Shown in pieces: positions 56,509-64,000 of a stretch of 64,000 nucleotides of DNA (the first letter of the stretch is position 1; each line of letters opens with the position of its first letter). The stretch spans positions 671,277 to 735,276 of the forward strand of contig NZ_CAKMTD010000001.1 of the NCBI RefSeq assembly GCF_928391935.1, read 5' to 3'. A model generated the notes under the pieces. It saw only the letters and a list, made by a program, of their open reading frames with translations. It had not been told where the DNA came from and did not search any database. The stretch is from Rothia nasimurium (GTDB lineage: Bacteria; Actinomycetota; Actinomycetes; Actinomycetales; Micrococcaceae). The position numbers and the translations under genes are program-made.

Positions 56509-57465
56509 GTGACCATCACCGACCGCATCCCCACCCAGCACCGGGGCACCGCCGCCCTGCTCCTGATCCTGACCGGCTCCCTGGGCATTCAAATCTCAGC
56601 AGCCATCGTCTCAGACCTCTTTGCCTCAGTAGGACCCACCCAGGTTGCTGCCCTACGCGCCCTGGTGGCCGCAGTCGTCCTGTGGGTCATCGTGCGCCCC
56701 AACCCCCTTGCCCTGCGACGGCGGGACCTCACCCAGGTCCTGGTCTACGGTCTGGTGCTGACCCTCATGAGCATCTGCTTCTACAATGCCGTCCACCATA
56801 TTCCGCTCGGCGTTGCCGTCACCTTTGAATATCTGGGCGCCTTCATTGTGGCCCTGCTCGGGGTGCGCCGCCTGCGCGACGGGCTCATGGCCCTCTTCGC
56901 CCTGCTGGGGGTGGTCATGATCGCCGGGCCCACAATCGCCGGGGACTCCAACCCGATTGGGTTCATCTGGGCCCTTGGATCTGCAACTTCTATGGCCGGC
57001 TACACCATCTACTCAGCCCGCATGGGGTCTGGGTCAGCAGCCACCAGCGGCCTCAAGGGCACCACCATGTCCCTAGCCTTTTCAGCCCTGATCCAGCTCC
57101 CCCTATCCCTACCTGCCACAAGCGGGCTGGACGGGGCCGCCTGGGGCAAACTCGCCCTCTCGGCAATCGTGGGGGTCGCGCTGGCCTACTCGGCAGACAA
57201 CATCGCCGGGCAGCTCACCAGTGCCGGAGTGATCGGGGTACTCTTCGCCATTGACCCGGTCGTGGGGGCAGCCGTCGGCACCCTCATGCTGAACGAGATC
57301 CTCTCCCCCTGGTCATATGCTGGAATCCTCCTCATTGCCGGATCAGGTGCCTACATTGTCTGGCGCACCAACCGATCTAACCTGCACCTACCGGCCACCG
57401 GCGTCATTCCCACCCTGCCCCGCCCTGAAAAACCGGGACGGGGACGTCCTCATCAGGAAAGCTAA
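56509..57465 (+). CDS. EamA-family exporter (RhtA-like)
   Basis: 318 residues, ten membrane helices in two EamA repeats (GSLGIQISAAIVSDLFASVG; YNAVHHIPLGVAVTFEYLGA; SAGVIGVLFAIDPVVGAAVG). The YLG and DPVVGA features match the RhtA/threonine-exporter branch. GTG start with AAGGA 8 nt upstream. Probably cotranscribed with gluQ. Confidence 0.88.
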   Translation: MTITDRIPTQHRGTAALLLILTGSLGIQISAAIVSDLFASVGPTQVAALRALVAAVVLWVIVRPNPLALRRRDLTQVLVYGLVLTLMSICFYNAVHHIPLGVAVTFEYLGAFIVALLGVRRLRDGLMALFALLGVVMIAGPTIAGDSNPIGFIWALGSATSMAGYTIYSARMGSGSAATSGLKGTTMSLAFSALIQLPLSLPATSGLDGAAWGKLALSAIVGVALAYSADNIAGQLTSAGVIGVLFAIDPVVGAAVGTLMLNEILSPWSYAGILLIAGSGAYIVWRTNRSNLHLPATGVIPTLPRPEKPGRGRPHQES

Positions 57466-57572
57466 AGATAGCCCCCAAGATATGTGAAAGGGCGACCCCT
57501 CCCCTCTCAGCCCACACCTCTGTAAGCTAACCCACAGGCAGAGATGTGACCTGCAGTCTATTCATCACGTAA

Positions 57573-57592
57573 TCTAAACGAATTAGTTTAGA
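57573..57592. promoter_or_regulatory. palindrome in the putP promoter region
   Basis: TCTAAAC (57573-57579) is the exact reverse complement of GTTTAGA (57586-57592), spaced by GAATTA, 35 bp before the putP start. A probable repressor or activator site. Confidence 0.55.
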
Positions 57593-57626
57593 AGAACTAC
57601 AGCATTACAACCTCTAAGGGGAGCAC

Positions 57627-59126
57627 ATGAGCAACACCGCCTACCAGCTGGTGGCCCTGGCTATCTACTTTGCCGCCATGATCGCCATCGGCATCTGGGC
57701 CAAGTCCAAGAACAAGAACCTCGACGACTACGTCCTCGGGGGCCGATCCCTCTCCCCCACCGCAGCGGCCCTCTCTGCCGGAGCCTCGGACATGTCCGGC
57801 TGGCTGCTCATGGGCCTGCCCGGCGCCCTCTACATCACCGGCCTGGCCGAAGCATGGATCGCCATTGGTCTCACCATCGGCGCCTGGCTCAACTGGAAGT
57901 TCGTCGCCCCCCGCCTGCGCTCCTACACCGAAGTTGCCGGTAACTCAGTGACCGTGCCCTCCTTCTTCTCCAACCGCCTGCGCGACTCCAAGGGCCTGAT
58001 CCGCATCTTCGCTGCCCTGGTTATCCTGATCTTCTTCACCTTCTACGTCTCATCCGGTATGGTCGCCGGTGGCGTCTTCTTCCAGTCCTCCTTCGGCGGC
58101 AACTTCCACACCGGCATGCTCCTGGTTGCCGGCATTACCATCGCCTACACCCTCTTCGGCGGCTTTTTGGGAGCCACCTACACCGACGTCGTCCAGGGTC
58201 TACTCATGCTCACCGCCCTGATCGTGCTCCCCCTCATGGCCCTCTTCTACGTCGGCGGCTTTGAGGGCCTAGCCACCACCATTGAGGCCGTCAACCCCAC
58301 CGCCCTCTCCCTCTTCGCCGGAACCACCACCCTCGGTATCCTGTCATCCGCCGCTTGGGGCCTGGGCTACTTCGGCCAACCCCACATCATCGTGCGCTTC
58401 ATGGGCCTGCGCTCAGCCCAGGACGCTGCCGCTGGCCGCCGCATCGGAATCGCCTGGATGATCGCCACCCTGGTCGGCGCCATGAGCGCCGGCCTCATCG
58501 GTATCGCCTACTTTGCCCGCCACCCCGAAGCAACCCTGACCGATGCCACCAACGCTGAATCAGTCTTCCTGGACATGTCCCAGATTCTGCTCCACCCCCT
58601 CCTGGCCGGTTTCGTCCTGGCCGCGGTGCTAGCAGCCATCATGTCCACCCTCTCCTCCCAGCTGATTGTCTGCGCTTCAGCCCTAGCCGAAGACCTCTAC
58701 AAGCTCACCAGCGGCGGCAAGGACCTCTCAGACGCTAAAGGCCTCTGGCTTGGCCGGGCCGGTGTTATCGTAGTAGCCCTCATCGCTATCGCCCTAGCCT
58801 GGAACCCCGAATCCTCAGTGCTCGGCCTGGTAGCCTTCGCCTGGGCTGGCTTCGGTGCAGCCTTCGGCCCCGCCGTGCTCCTAGCCCTCTACTGGCGCAA
58901 GTTCACCGCCGCAGGTGCCGTAGCAGGCATGGTCACCGCTACCATCACCGTCTTCGCCTGGGGCTACAACGACACCCTCTCTGGCCTCATGTACGAAATC
59001 GTGCCTGGCTTCCTCGTCAACCTGCTCTTCTCCTACATCGTGTCAGTGGCCACCTACAAGGGTGATTCAGCTGCCGCCCAAGAGATCAGCGAAGAGTTTG
59101 ACCGCGCGGTAGAACTCTCCCGCTAA
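57627..59126 (+). CDS. putP: sodium/proline symporter
   Basis: 499 residues, about 13 helices. LDDYVLGGRSLSPTAAALSAGASDMSGWLLMGLPGALY in helices 1-2 (Na+ and proline site), and YFGQPHIIVRFMGLRSAQDA. Belongs to the SSS family PutP branch. SD AAGGGGAG. No proline-catabolism gene is adjacent, so uptake may serve osmoprotection or nutrition. Confidence 0.93.
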   Translation: MSNTAYQLVALAIYFAAMIAIGIWAKSKNKNLDDYVLGGRSLSPTAAALSAGASDMSGWLLMGLPGALYITGLAEAWIAIGLTIGAWLNWKFVAPRLRSYTEVAGNSVTVPSFFSNRLRDSKGLIRIFAALVILIFFTFYVSSGMVAGGVFFQSSFGGNFHTGMLLVAGITIAYTLFGGFLGATYTDVVQGLLMLTALIVLPLMALFYVGGFEGLATTIEAVNPTALSLFAGTTTLGILSSAAWGLGYFGQPHIIVRFMGLRSAQDAAAGRRIGIAWMIATLVGAMSAGLIGIAYFARHPEATLTDATNAESVFLDMSQILLHPLLAGFVLAAVLAAIMSTLSSQLIVCASALAEDLYKLTSGGKDLSDAKGLWLGRAGVIVVALIAIALAWNPESSVLGLVAFAWAGFGAAFGPAVLLALYWRKFTAAGAVAGMVTATITVFAWGYNDTLSGLMYEIVPGFLVNLLFSYIVSVATYKGDSAAAQEISEEFDRAVELSR

Positions 59127-59255
59127 CAGCTTCATCTGGGTCAGGACGCCGCACCCCACTCCCCTGCCTGCAGGTAGGACGGTGGGGGCGGCGTCCTCAC
59201 TTTTTCTCTGTACGAAGAAAGCAGCCCCGGGGCTCCCCTGGGTAGACTGGTGGCT

Positions 59256-60209
59256 ATGACTAACGAACTTCCTGCCAAGGTTTCTGACATTTTCGACCCC
59301 TACCAGTGGCGCCTGGTGGAGGGCTTTGAAGACCTGACCGACATCACCTACCACCGCCAGGTGGAGCGCAACGAGGCCGGTGAGATCCTGCGGGATCTAC
59401 CGACCGTCCGCATCGCCTTCGACCGGCCCGAGGTGCGCAACGCCTTCCGTCCGCACACCGTCGATGAGCTCTACCGGGTGCTGGATCACGCCCGCATGAC
59501 CTCCAACGTGGGTACCGTACTGCTGACCGGCAACGGCCCCTCAGCCAAGGACGGCGGCTGGGCCTTCTGCTCCGGCGGCGACCAGCGCATTCGCGGCCGC
59601 GACGGCTACCGCTACGCCGAGGGTGAGACCCGCGATTCCATTGACCCGGCCCGGGCAGGCCGCCTACACATCCTGGAGGTGCAGCGCCTGATTCGCACCA
59701 TGCCCAAGGTGGTTATCGCCCTGGTGTCGGGTTGGGCTGCCGGTGGCGGTCACTCCCTGCATGTGGTTGCGGACCTGACTATTGCGTCTGAGGAGTACGG
59801 CAAGTTTAAGCAGACCGACGCGACCGTGGGCTCTTTTGACGCCGGCTACGGCTCTGCCCTGCTGGCCCGCCAGGTGGGTCAGAAGTTTGCCCGCGAGATT
59901 TTCTTCCTGGCCAAGGAGTACGATGCCCAGCGCATGTACGAAATGGGCGCTGTGAATGACGTCGTACCCCACGCTGAGCTGGAGGCTAAGGGCCTGGAGT
60001 ACGCGGCCCACATTGCCCGTCAGTCACCGCAGGCGATTCGTATGCTCAAGTTCGCTTTCAACCTTCCGGACGACGGCATGGTCGGCCAGCAGGTCTTTGC
60101 CGGTGAAGCCACCCGCATGGCCTACATGACCGACGAGGCCGTCGAGGGCCGCGACGCCTTCCTTGAGAAGCGCGACCCCAACTGGGAGAACTACCCCTAC
60201 TACTTCTAG
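59256..60209 (+). CDS. menB: 1,4-dihydroxy-2-naphthoyl-CoA synthase
   Basis: About 317 residues, crotonase fold. VRIAFDRPEVRNAFRPHTVD, FCSGGDQRIRGRDGYRYAEG (oxyanion hole) and SLHVVADLTIASEEYGKFKQTDATVGSFDAGYGS, distinctive of MenB. It closes the second ring of menaquinone. ATG at 59256 follows TAGACT by 7 nt (leaderless pattern). Confidence 0.95.
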   Translation: MTNELPAKVSDIFDPYQWRLVEGFEDLTDITYHRQVERNEAGEILRDLPTVRIAFDRPEVRNAFRPHTVDELYRVLDHARMTSNVGTVLLTGNGPSAKDGGWAFCSGGDQRIRGRDGYRYAEGETRDSIDPARAGRLHILEVQRLIRTMPKVVIALVSGWAAGGGHSLHVVADLTIASEEYGKFKQTDATVGSFDAGYGSALLARQVGQKFAREIFFLAKEYDAQRMYEMGAVNDVVPHAELEAKGLEYAAHIARQSPQAIRMLKFAFNLPDDGMVGQQVFAGEATRMAYMTDEAVEGRDAFLEKRDPNWENYPYYF

Positions 60210-60214
60210 GTCTT

Positions 60215-60287
60215 ACGCGAACTGCGGGGATTTTTTCGAGATGCGGATATTCTTACCGCATCTCGAAAAAATCCCCGCAGTTCGCGT
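60215..60287. terminator. very long perfect inverted repeat after menB
   Basis: Bases 60215-60246 are the exact reverse complement of 60256-60287 (32 bp) around a 9-nt loop ATATTCTTA. Arms begin ACGCGAACTGCGGGGA. It starts 5 bp after menB stops. It could terminate menB, but a 32-bp perfect stem is well beyond other terminators in the window, so it may also be a repeat element. Confidence 0.7.
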
Positions 60288-60441
60288 TTTAAGAGGTAAG
60301 TCTGATTGCCACTTAATGTATAGAGCACACCAATACGCAGCAGAAGATAGAATCCCCACACCACTTCGCTACTCAATCCTCTGCAATGGTTTAGAGTTGA
60401 TACACAGTCACCATTTCCACGCACTTTCTTCGAAGAGTTCC

Positions 60442-62598
60442 ATGTCCACTACCCCTGGCTCACCCAAAAACCTACGAAGCGATATACAAGCCCTCCGAGC
60501 AATCGCCGTCACCCTCGTCATCGCCAACCACTTCTGGCCCCGCCACCTCACCGGCGGCTACATCGGCGTCGACATCTTCTTCGTCATCTCCGGCTACCTC
60601 ATCACCCTCCACCTCCTCAAAGAACTCACACAACACAACACCATCAACCTCAAACACTTCTACGCAAGCCGAGCCAGACGACTCCTCCCAGCAGCCCTCT
60701 TCGTCGGCACCATCTCCTTCACAGCCACACTCATCCTCACCCCACCCAACTACTGGACACGCACCGCCTGGGACTTCTTCGCCTCAAGCGCCTACTTCCA
60801 CAACTGGAACCTCTACACCGCAGCAACAGACTACTTCGCCCAAGACAGCAACCCCACCGTATTCCAGCACTACTGGTCCCTCTCCGTTGAAGAACAGTTC
60901 TACCTCATCTGGCCAGCAGCACTCACCCTCGTGTTCATTGCGGCAGGTGCAATCGTTTCCTGGCTCAAGACCAGCCAATCATCCAAGGTAGTAATTATTG
61001 GTCTATTCATGGCCCTCTGTGCTGTCGGATCGCTACTTCTTGCCTACAGCATGGTCGAAGCTAACCATCCTGGTGCATACTTCAGCACTTTCACCCGTGC
61101 CTGGGAGTTTATGGTTGGTGGCCTTATCGCTCTCGGAACACCCCTGTTAGCCCGACTACTTCCCCAAGACAGTGAGCCCGTTTTTATCACCCTGGTTCGT
61201 AACATTGCCCAGGCCGTGGCTTACCTCGCCATCGGGGTATCTGCCTTCCTCTTTACCGGAACCGCAGGAGTACCAGGGCCAATTACTCTGGTTCCCGTCC
61301 TTTCAACAGCCCTCATCATTGCTCTAGGCCCAACCACTTTCATCCCCTGGCTTCGGGCCCTCGTTGAGTGGCGCCCTGTCCAGTTCACCGGTGACATTTC
61401 CTACTCTCTCTACCTCTGGCACTGGCCAATTGCAGTCCTCTTACCCTTCATCCTGCAACAGCCAGTGACCTGGTGGATGTATCTTCTTGCACTTATCCCT
61501 ACCTACCTGCTGGCCTTTGCCACCCAAAGACTCATCGAGAACCCCTTCAGGTTTAAAATCCGTGCTCTCCATCAGCCCAGGATTGTATTCCTGAGTGTAC
61601 TTTCAACCCTCGCGCTTGTAGCCGTTTCTGCTTTCGGAGCTAACCTCTACGCTCAGCACACAGAACAGCAGCAAAAAGAAGCGCTGCAAGCTATGCTCTC
61701 TGGCGAAAGCAGCCAGCCCTGCATCGGGGCTCTAGCGATTTCCACCCCGGATCAGTGCCCCGATATTTTCACTCAAGAACCTTTAGTTGCCCCTGCGGCA
61801 GAAGACCAAGCTCCGTGGCATACGGCAACCGATGGCTGCGAAACCTTGACGCAAAGGGATGTGCCTAACGGTGGAGCTCTCTGGAGATTGCATTGCAACT
61901 ATTCAGATACCACTGATACTTCTTCAACAGTCTGGATTATTGGAGACTCACATGCTGAACAGTGGCGGGCGGCTTTCTTGCCTATTGCAGAGGAAAAGAA
62001 GTGGAATCTCACGTACTACACTCATTCCGGTTGCCCCCTCTGGACACGTCCTTTAAGTTTTTGGGTCAATGGAAGTAACTATTCGCCTGTGCGAGACATA
62101 GAAACTTCAACCTGCTCCGAATGGTCACAGACTATCCAGGCTGAAATTAAAGAGGCCCGTCCAGATGTCATTATCCTCAGCACTTACTCAACGGTACAGG
62201 GCATCGATGATGGCTCCGGAGCTTCGCAGGAACAGCAATATGCCGCTGTTATGAAGGAGACATTCAGCACATGGGATTCTTGGAATCCCAAGGTTATTGT
62301 TCTCAAAGATACCCCCACTGCAGGCACCATTGTTGGCCCAGAGTGCGTTAGCGTTTCAGGCGCTGCCTGCCAAGCACCTGTTGAAGAGCTGTTAGCAGCA
62401 GACCCCCAATTCGAAGCAGCCCAATCATTAGGGGCAGAAACTATTGATATGACCGAGTACATTTGCCCAGACGGAACCTGTCATGGCGTTATTGGCGGAC
62501 TTCCCGTTTTCTTCGACACCAACCACCTCTCCAAGAGCTACAGCTTCTCCATGTCAACGCCCTTGTCCCAAAGGTTAGAGAAGGCTCTCGAAGAGTAA
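60442..62598 (+). CDS. OafA-type acyltransferase with SGNH domain
   Basis: 718 residues from ATG 60442; the frame is open upstream into menB but those residues are not coding-like. Acyltransferase-3 domain (about 12-370) with ten helices: RAIAVTLVIANHFWPRHLTG (catalytic His), GVDIFFVISGYLI, FYASRARRLLPAAL, QHYWSLSVEEQFYLIWP. An SGNH hydrolase domain follows (about 430-715) with WIIGDSHAEQWR and FFDTNHLSKSYS (Asp-His). Adds acetyl or other acyl groups to surface polysaccharide or peptidoglycan. Bases 60466-60924 are duplicated at 62796-63254. Confidence 0.9.
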   Translation: MSTTPGSPKNLRSDIQALRAIAVTLVIANHFWPRHLTGGYIGVDIFFVISGYLITLHLLKELTQHNTINLKHFYASRARRLLPAALFVGTISFTATLILTPPNYWTRTAWDFFASSAYFHNWNLYTAATDYFAQDSNPTVFQHYWSLSVEEQFYLIWPAALTLVFIAAGAIVSWLKTSQSSKVVIIGLFMALCAVGSLLLAYSMVEANHPGAYFSTFTRAWEFMVGGLIALGTPLLARLLPQDSEPVFITLVRNIAQAVAYLAIGVSAFLFTGTAGVPGPITLVPVLSTALIIALGPTTFIPWLRALVEWRPVQFTGDISYSLYLWHWPIAVLLPFILQQPVTWWMYLLALIPTYLLAFATQRLIENPFRFKIRALHQPRIVFLSVLSTLALVAVSAFGANLYAQHTEQQQKEALQAMLSGESSQPCIGALAISTPDQCPDIFTQEPLVAPAAEDQAPWHTATDGCETLTQRDVPNGGALWRLHCNYSDTTDTSSTVWIIGDSHAEQWRAAFLPIAEEKKWNLTYYTHSGCPLWTRPLSFWVNGSNYSPVRDIETSTCSEWSQTIQAEIKEARPDVIILSTYSTVQGIDDGSGASQEQQYAAVMKETFSTWDSWNPKVIVLKDTPTAGTIVGPECVSVSGAACQAPVEELLAADPQFEAAQSLGAETIDMTEYICPDGTCHGVIGGLPVFFDTNHLSKSYSFSMSTPLSQRLEKALEE
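60466..60924 (+). repeat. 459-bp duplicated acyltransferase cassette, copy 1
   Basis: Matches 62796-63254 at a constant offset of 2330 with one mismatch seen (60492 C versus 62822 A). Identity stops abruptly at the same codon region on the right (after GCAGCACTC), while the left border lies just inside the start codon. Confidence 0.9.
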
Positions 62599-62774
62599 AA
62601 CAACAAGTTGTGGGGTTAACATCAAGATAAGAATCTTTTCTTATACTTGGGTAAAAGCCACACAGTTTATACCCAATAGTTAATCCGAACTTGCCCTACC
62701 GCAATAAAGTGACTGGATTAGCAAAATAAATTTCGTCGCGCCGCATACAGTCCAGAAAAAGCACATGACTTCTA

Positions 62775-62787
62775 CCCCCCCCCCCCC
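62775..62787 (+). repeat. 13-C homopolymer tract
   Basis: An uninterrupted run of 13 C, four codons after an ATG. Runs of this length slip during replication and are the classic switch of phase-variable surface genes. Length could also be a sequencing artefact. Confidence 0.85.
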
Positions 62788-62795
62788 GCTTATCT

Positions 62796-63254
62796 AAAAA
62801 CCTACGAAGCGATATACAAGCACTCCGAGCAATCGCCGTCACCCTCGTCATCGCCAACCACTTCTGGCCCCGCCACCTCACCGGCGGCTACATCGGCGTC
62901 GACATCTTCTTCGTCATCTCCGGCTACCTCATCACCCTCCACCTCCTCAAAGAACTCACACAACACAACACCATCAACCTCAAACACTTCTACGCAAGCC
63001 GAGCCAGACGACTCCTCCCAGCAGCCCTCTTCGTCGGCACCATCTCCTTCACAGCCACACTCATCCTCACCCCACCCAACTACTGGACACGCACCGCCTG
63101 GGACTTCTTCGCCTCAAGCGCCTACTTCCACAACTGGAACCTCTACACCGCAGCAACAGACTACTTCGCCCAAGACAGCAACCCCACCGTATTCCAGCAC
63201 TACTGGTCCCTCTCCGTTGAAGAACAGTTCTACCTCATCTGGCCAGCAGCACTC
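62796..63254 (+). repeat. 459-bp duplicated acyltransferase cassette, copy 2
   Basis: 458 of 459 bases identical to 60466-60924, encoding the N-terminal helices and catalytic His of the acyltransferase. Confidence 0.9.
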
Positions 63255-63308
63255 GCCCTGCTCTTTCTGGGAGCATATAAACTCAAGAGGTATCTGAGAG
63301 GGAACGAT

Positions 63309-64000
<692 letters not shown>

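Larger units (their letters stand above)
62765..63308 (+). pseudogene. second acyltransferase gene: poly-C frame-shifted and truncated by an IS
   Basis: ATG 62765 is followed by ACTTCTA and 13 C residues. With 13 C the frame does not reach the acyltransferase frame; with 12 C it would read MTSTPPPRLSKNLRSDIQAL, closely parallel to MSTTPGSPKNLRSD of the intact copy. The sequence then equals copy 1 to 63254, diverges (LALLFLGAYKLKRYLRG) and is cut by an insertion sequence at about 63309. As sequenced it is off and truncated. Confidence 0.85.

Noticed and set aside
60163..60441. Upstream extension of the acyltransferase frame into menB
   Set aside because: It would run through the menB end and the 32-bp hairpin and lacks similarity to the family; the ATG at 60442 matches the parallel start of copy 2.
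62599..62764. Possible small RNA or gene between the two acyltransferase copies
   Set aside because: AT-richer than its surroundings and presumably a promoter region; no stable hairpin or coding frame found.

Overview
The window is a GC-rich actinobacterial chromosome segment. Gene content and order point to the family Micrococcaceae, most likely Rothia or a close relative. The pointers are mycothiol synthase beside a GlnR-type orphan regulator, ppk beside a MutT1-type Nudix/phosphatase fusion, HadA/HadB-like dehydratases next to murB, menaquinone genes, and NusG with an acidic extension. The genus is inferred, not proven.

Layout. 1-1.7 kb: rplK (partial), nusG, secE and tRNA-Trp, all minus strand. 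2-14 kb: aminotransferase, pfkA, ygfZ, a nitrobindin-like protein, a membrane protein with a tiny membrane-protein partner, glnR-mshD, ppk-mutT1 and thyA-folA. 14-17 kb: asd and a GntR regulator flanked on both sides by toxin-antitoxin modules whose antitoxins are intact and whose toxins are broken. 17-21.4 kb: murB, an MFS exporter, hadAB-like genes and a Thr-Met-Thr tRNA cluster. 21.4-29.5 kb: deaD, a DUF2079 protein, a DNA glycosylase, thioredoxin, tRNA-Tyr, yajQ and htpX. 29.6-33.4 kb: a single giant gene joining an ECF-type sigma factor, a zinc-finger anti-sigma-like domain, a membrane segment, about 650 residues of PVEPEL repeat and a C-terminal domain. 33.5-34.4 kb: a non-coding stretch packed with hairpins. 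34.4-36.5 kb: a Fur-family regulator and catalase. 36.7-45.7 kb: an MMPL transporter, two poorly known proteins, RarD and an amino-acid ABC importer. 45.9-60.2 kb: menG, a polyprenyl synthase, a MetP/MetS-like transporter, menD, menC, a PAP2 phosphatase, an MBL hydrolase, gluQ, an EamA exporter, putP and menB. 60.2-64 kb: an accessory region with an OafA-type acyltransferase, a second copy sharing its first 459 bp but starting in a 13-C tract and cut by an insertion sequence, and a second insertion sequence nested in the first.

How the genes work together. Five genes (menG, polyprenyl synthase, menD, menC, menB) cover much of menaquinone synthesis in three clusters. thyA/folA form a folate-thymidylate pair. 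The Fur-like regulator and catalase form a peroxide-response pair with a palindromic operator. The sigma-fusion gene has the membrane protease htpX next on the same strand, which suggests a testable link.

Most notable signals. (1) The membrane-tethered sigma/anti-sigma fusion with a very long repeat stalk. (2) A hairpin array in which one 13-nt motif sits inside three different stems. (3) A poly-C tract and duplicated 5' cassette in the acyltransferase pair, suggesting phase or antigenic variation. (4) Two decapitated or gutted toxins beside intact antitoxins, one module bounded by a 35-bp direct repeat of the folA end. (5) At least 13 genes with a TANNNT box exactly 6-7 nt before the start codon, the signature of leaderless mRNAs. 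All calls come from reading the sequence; no database search was possible.
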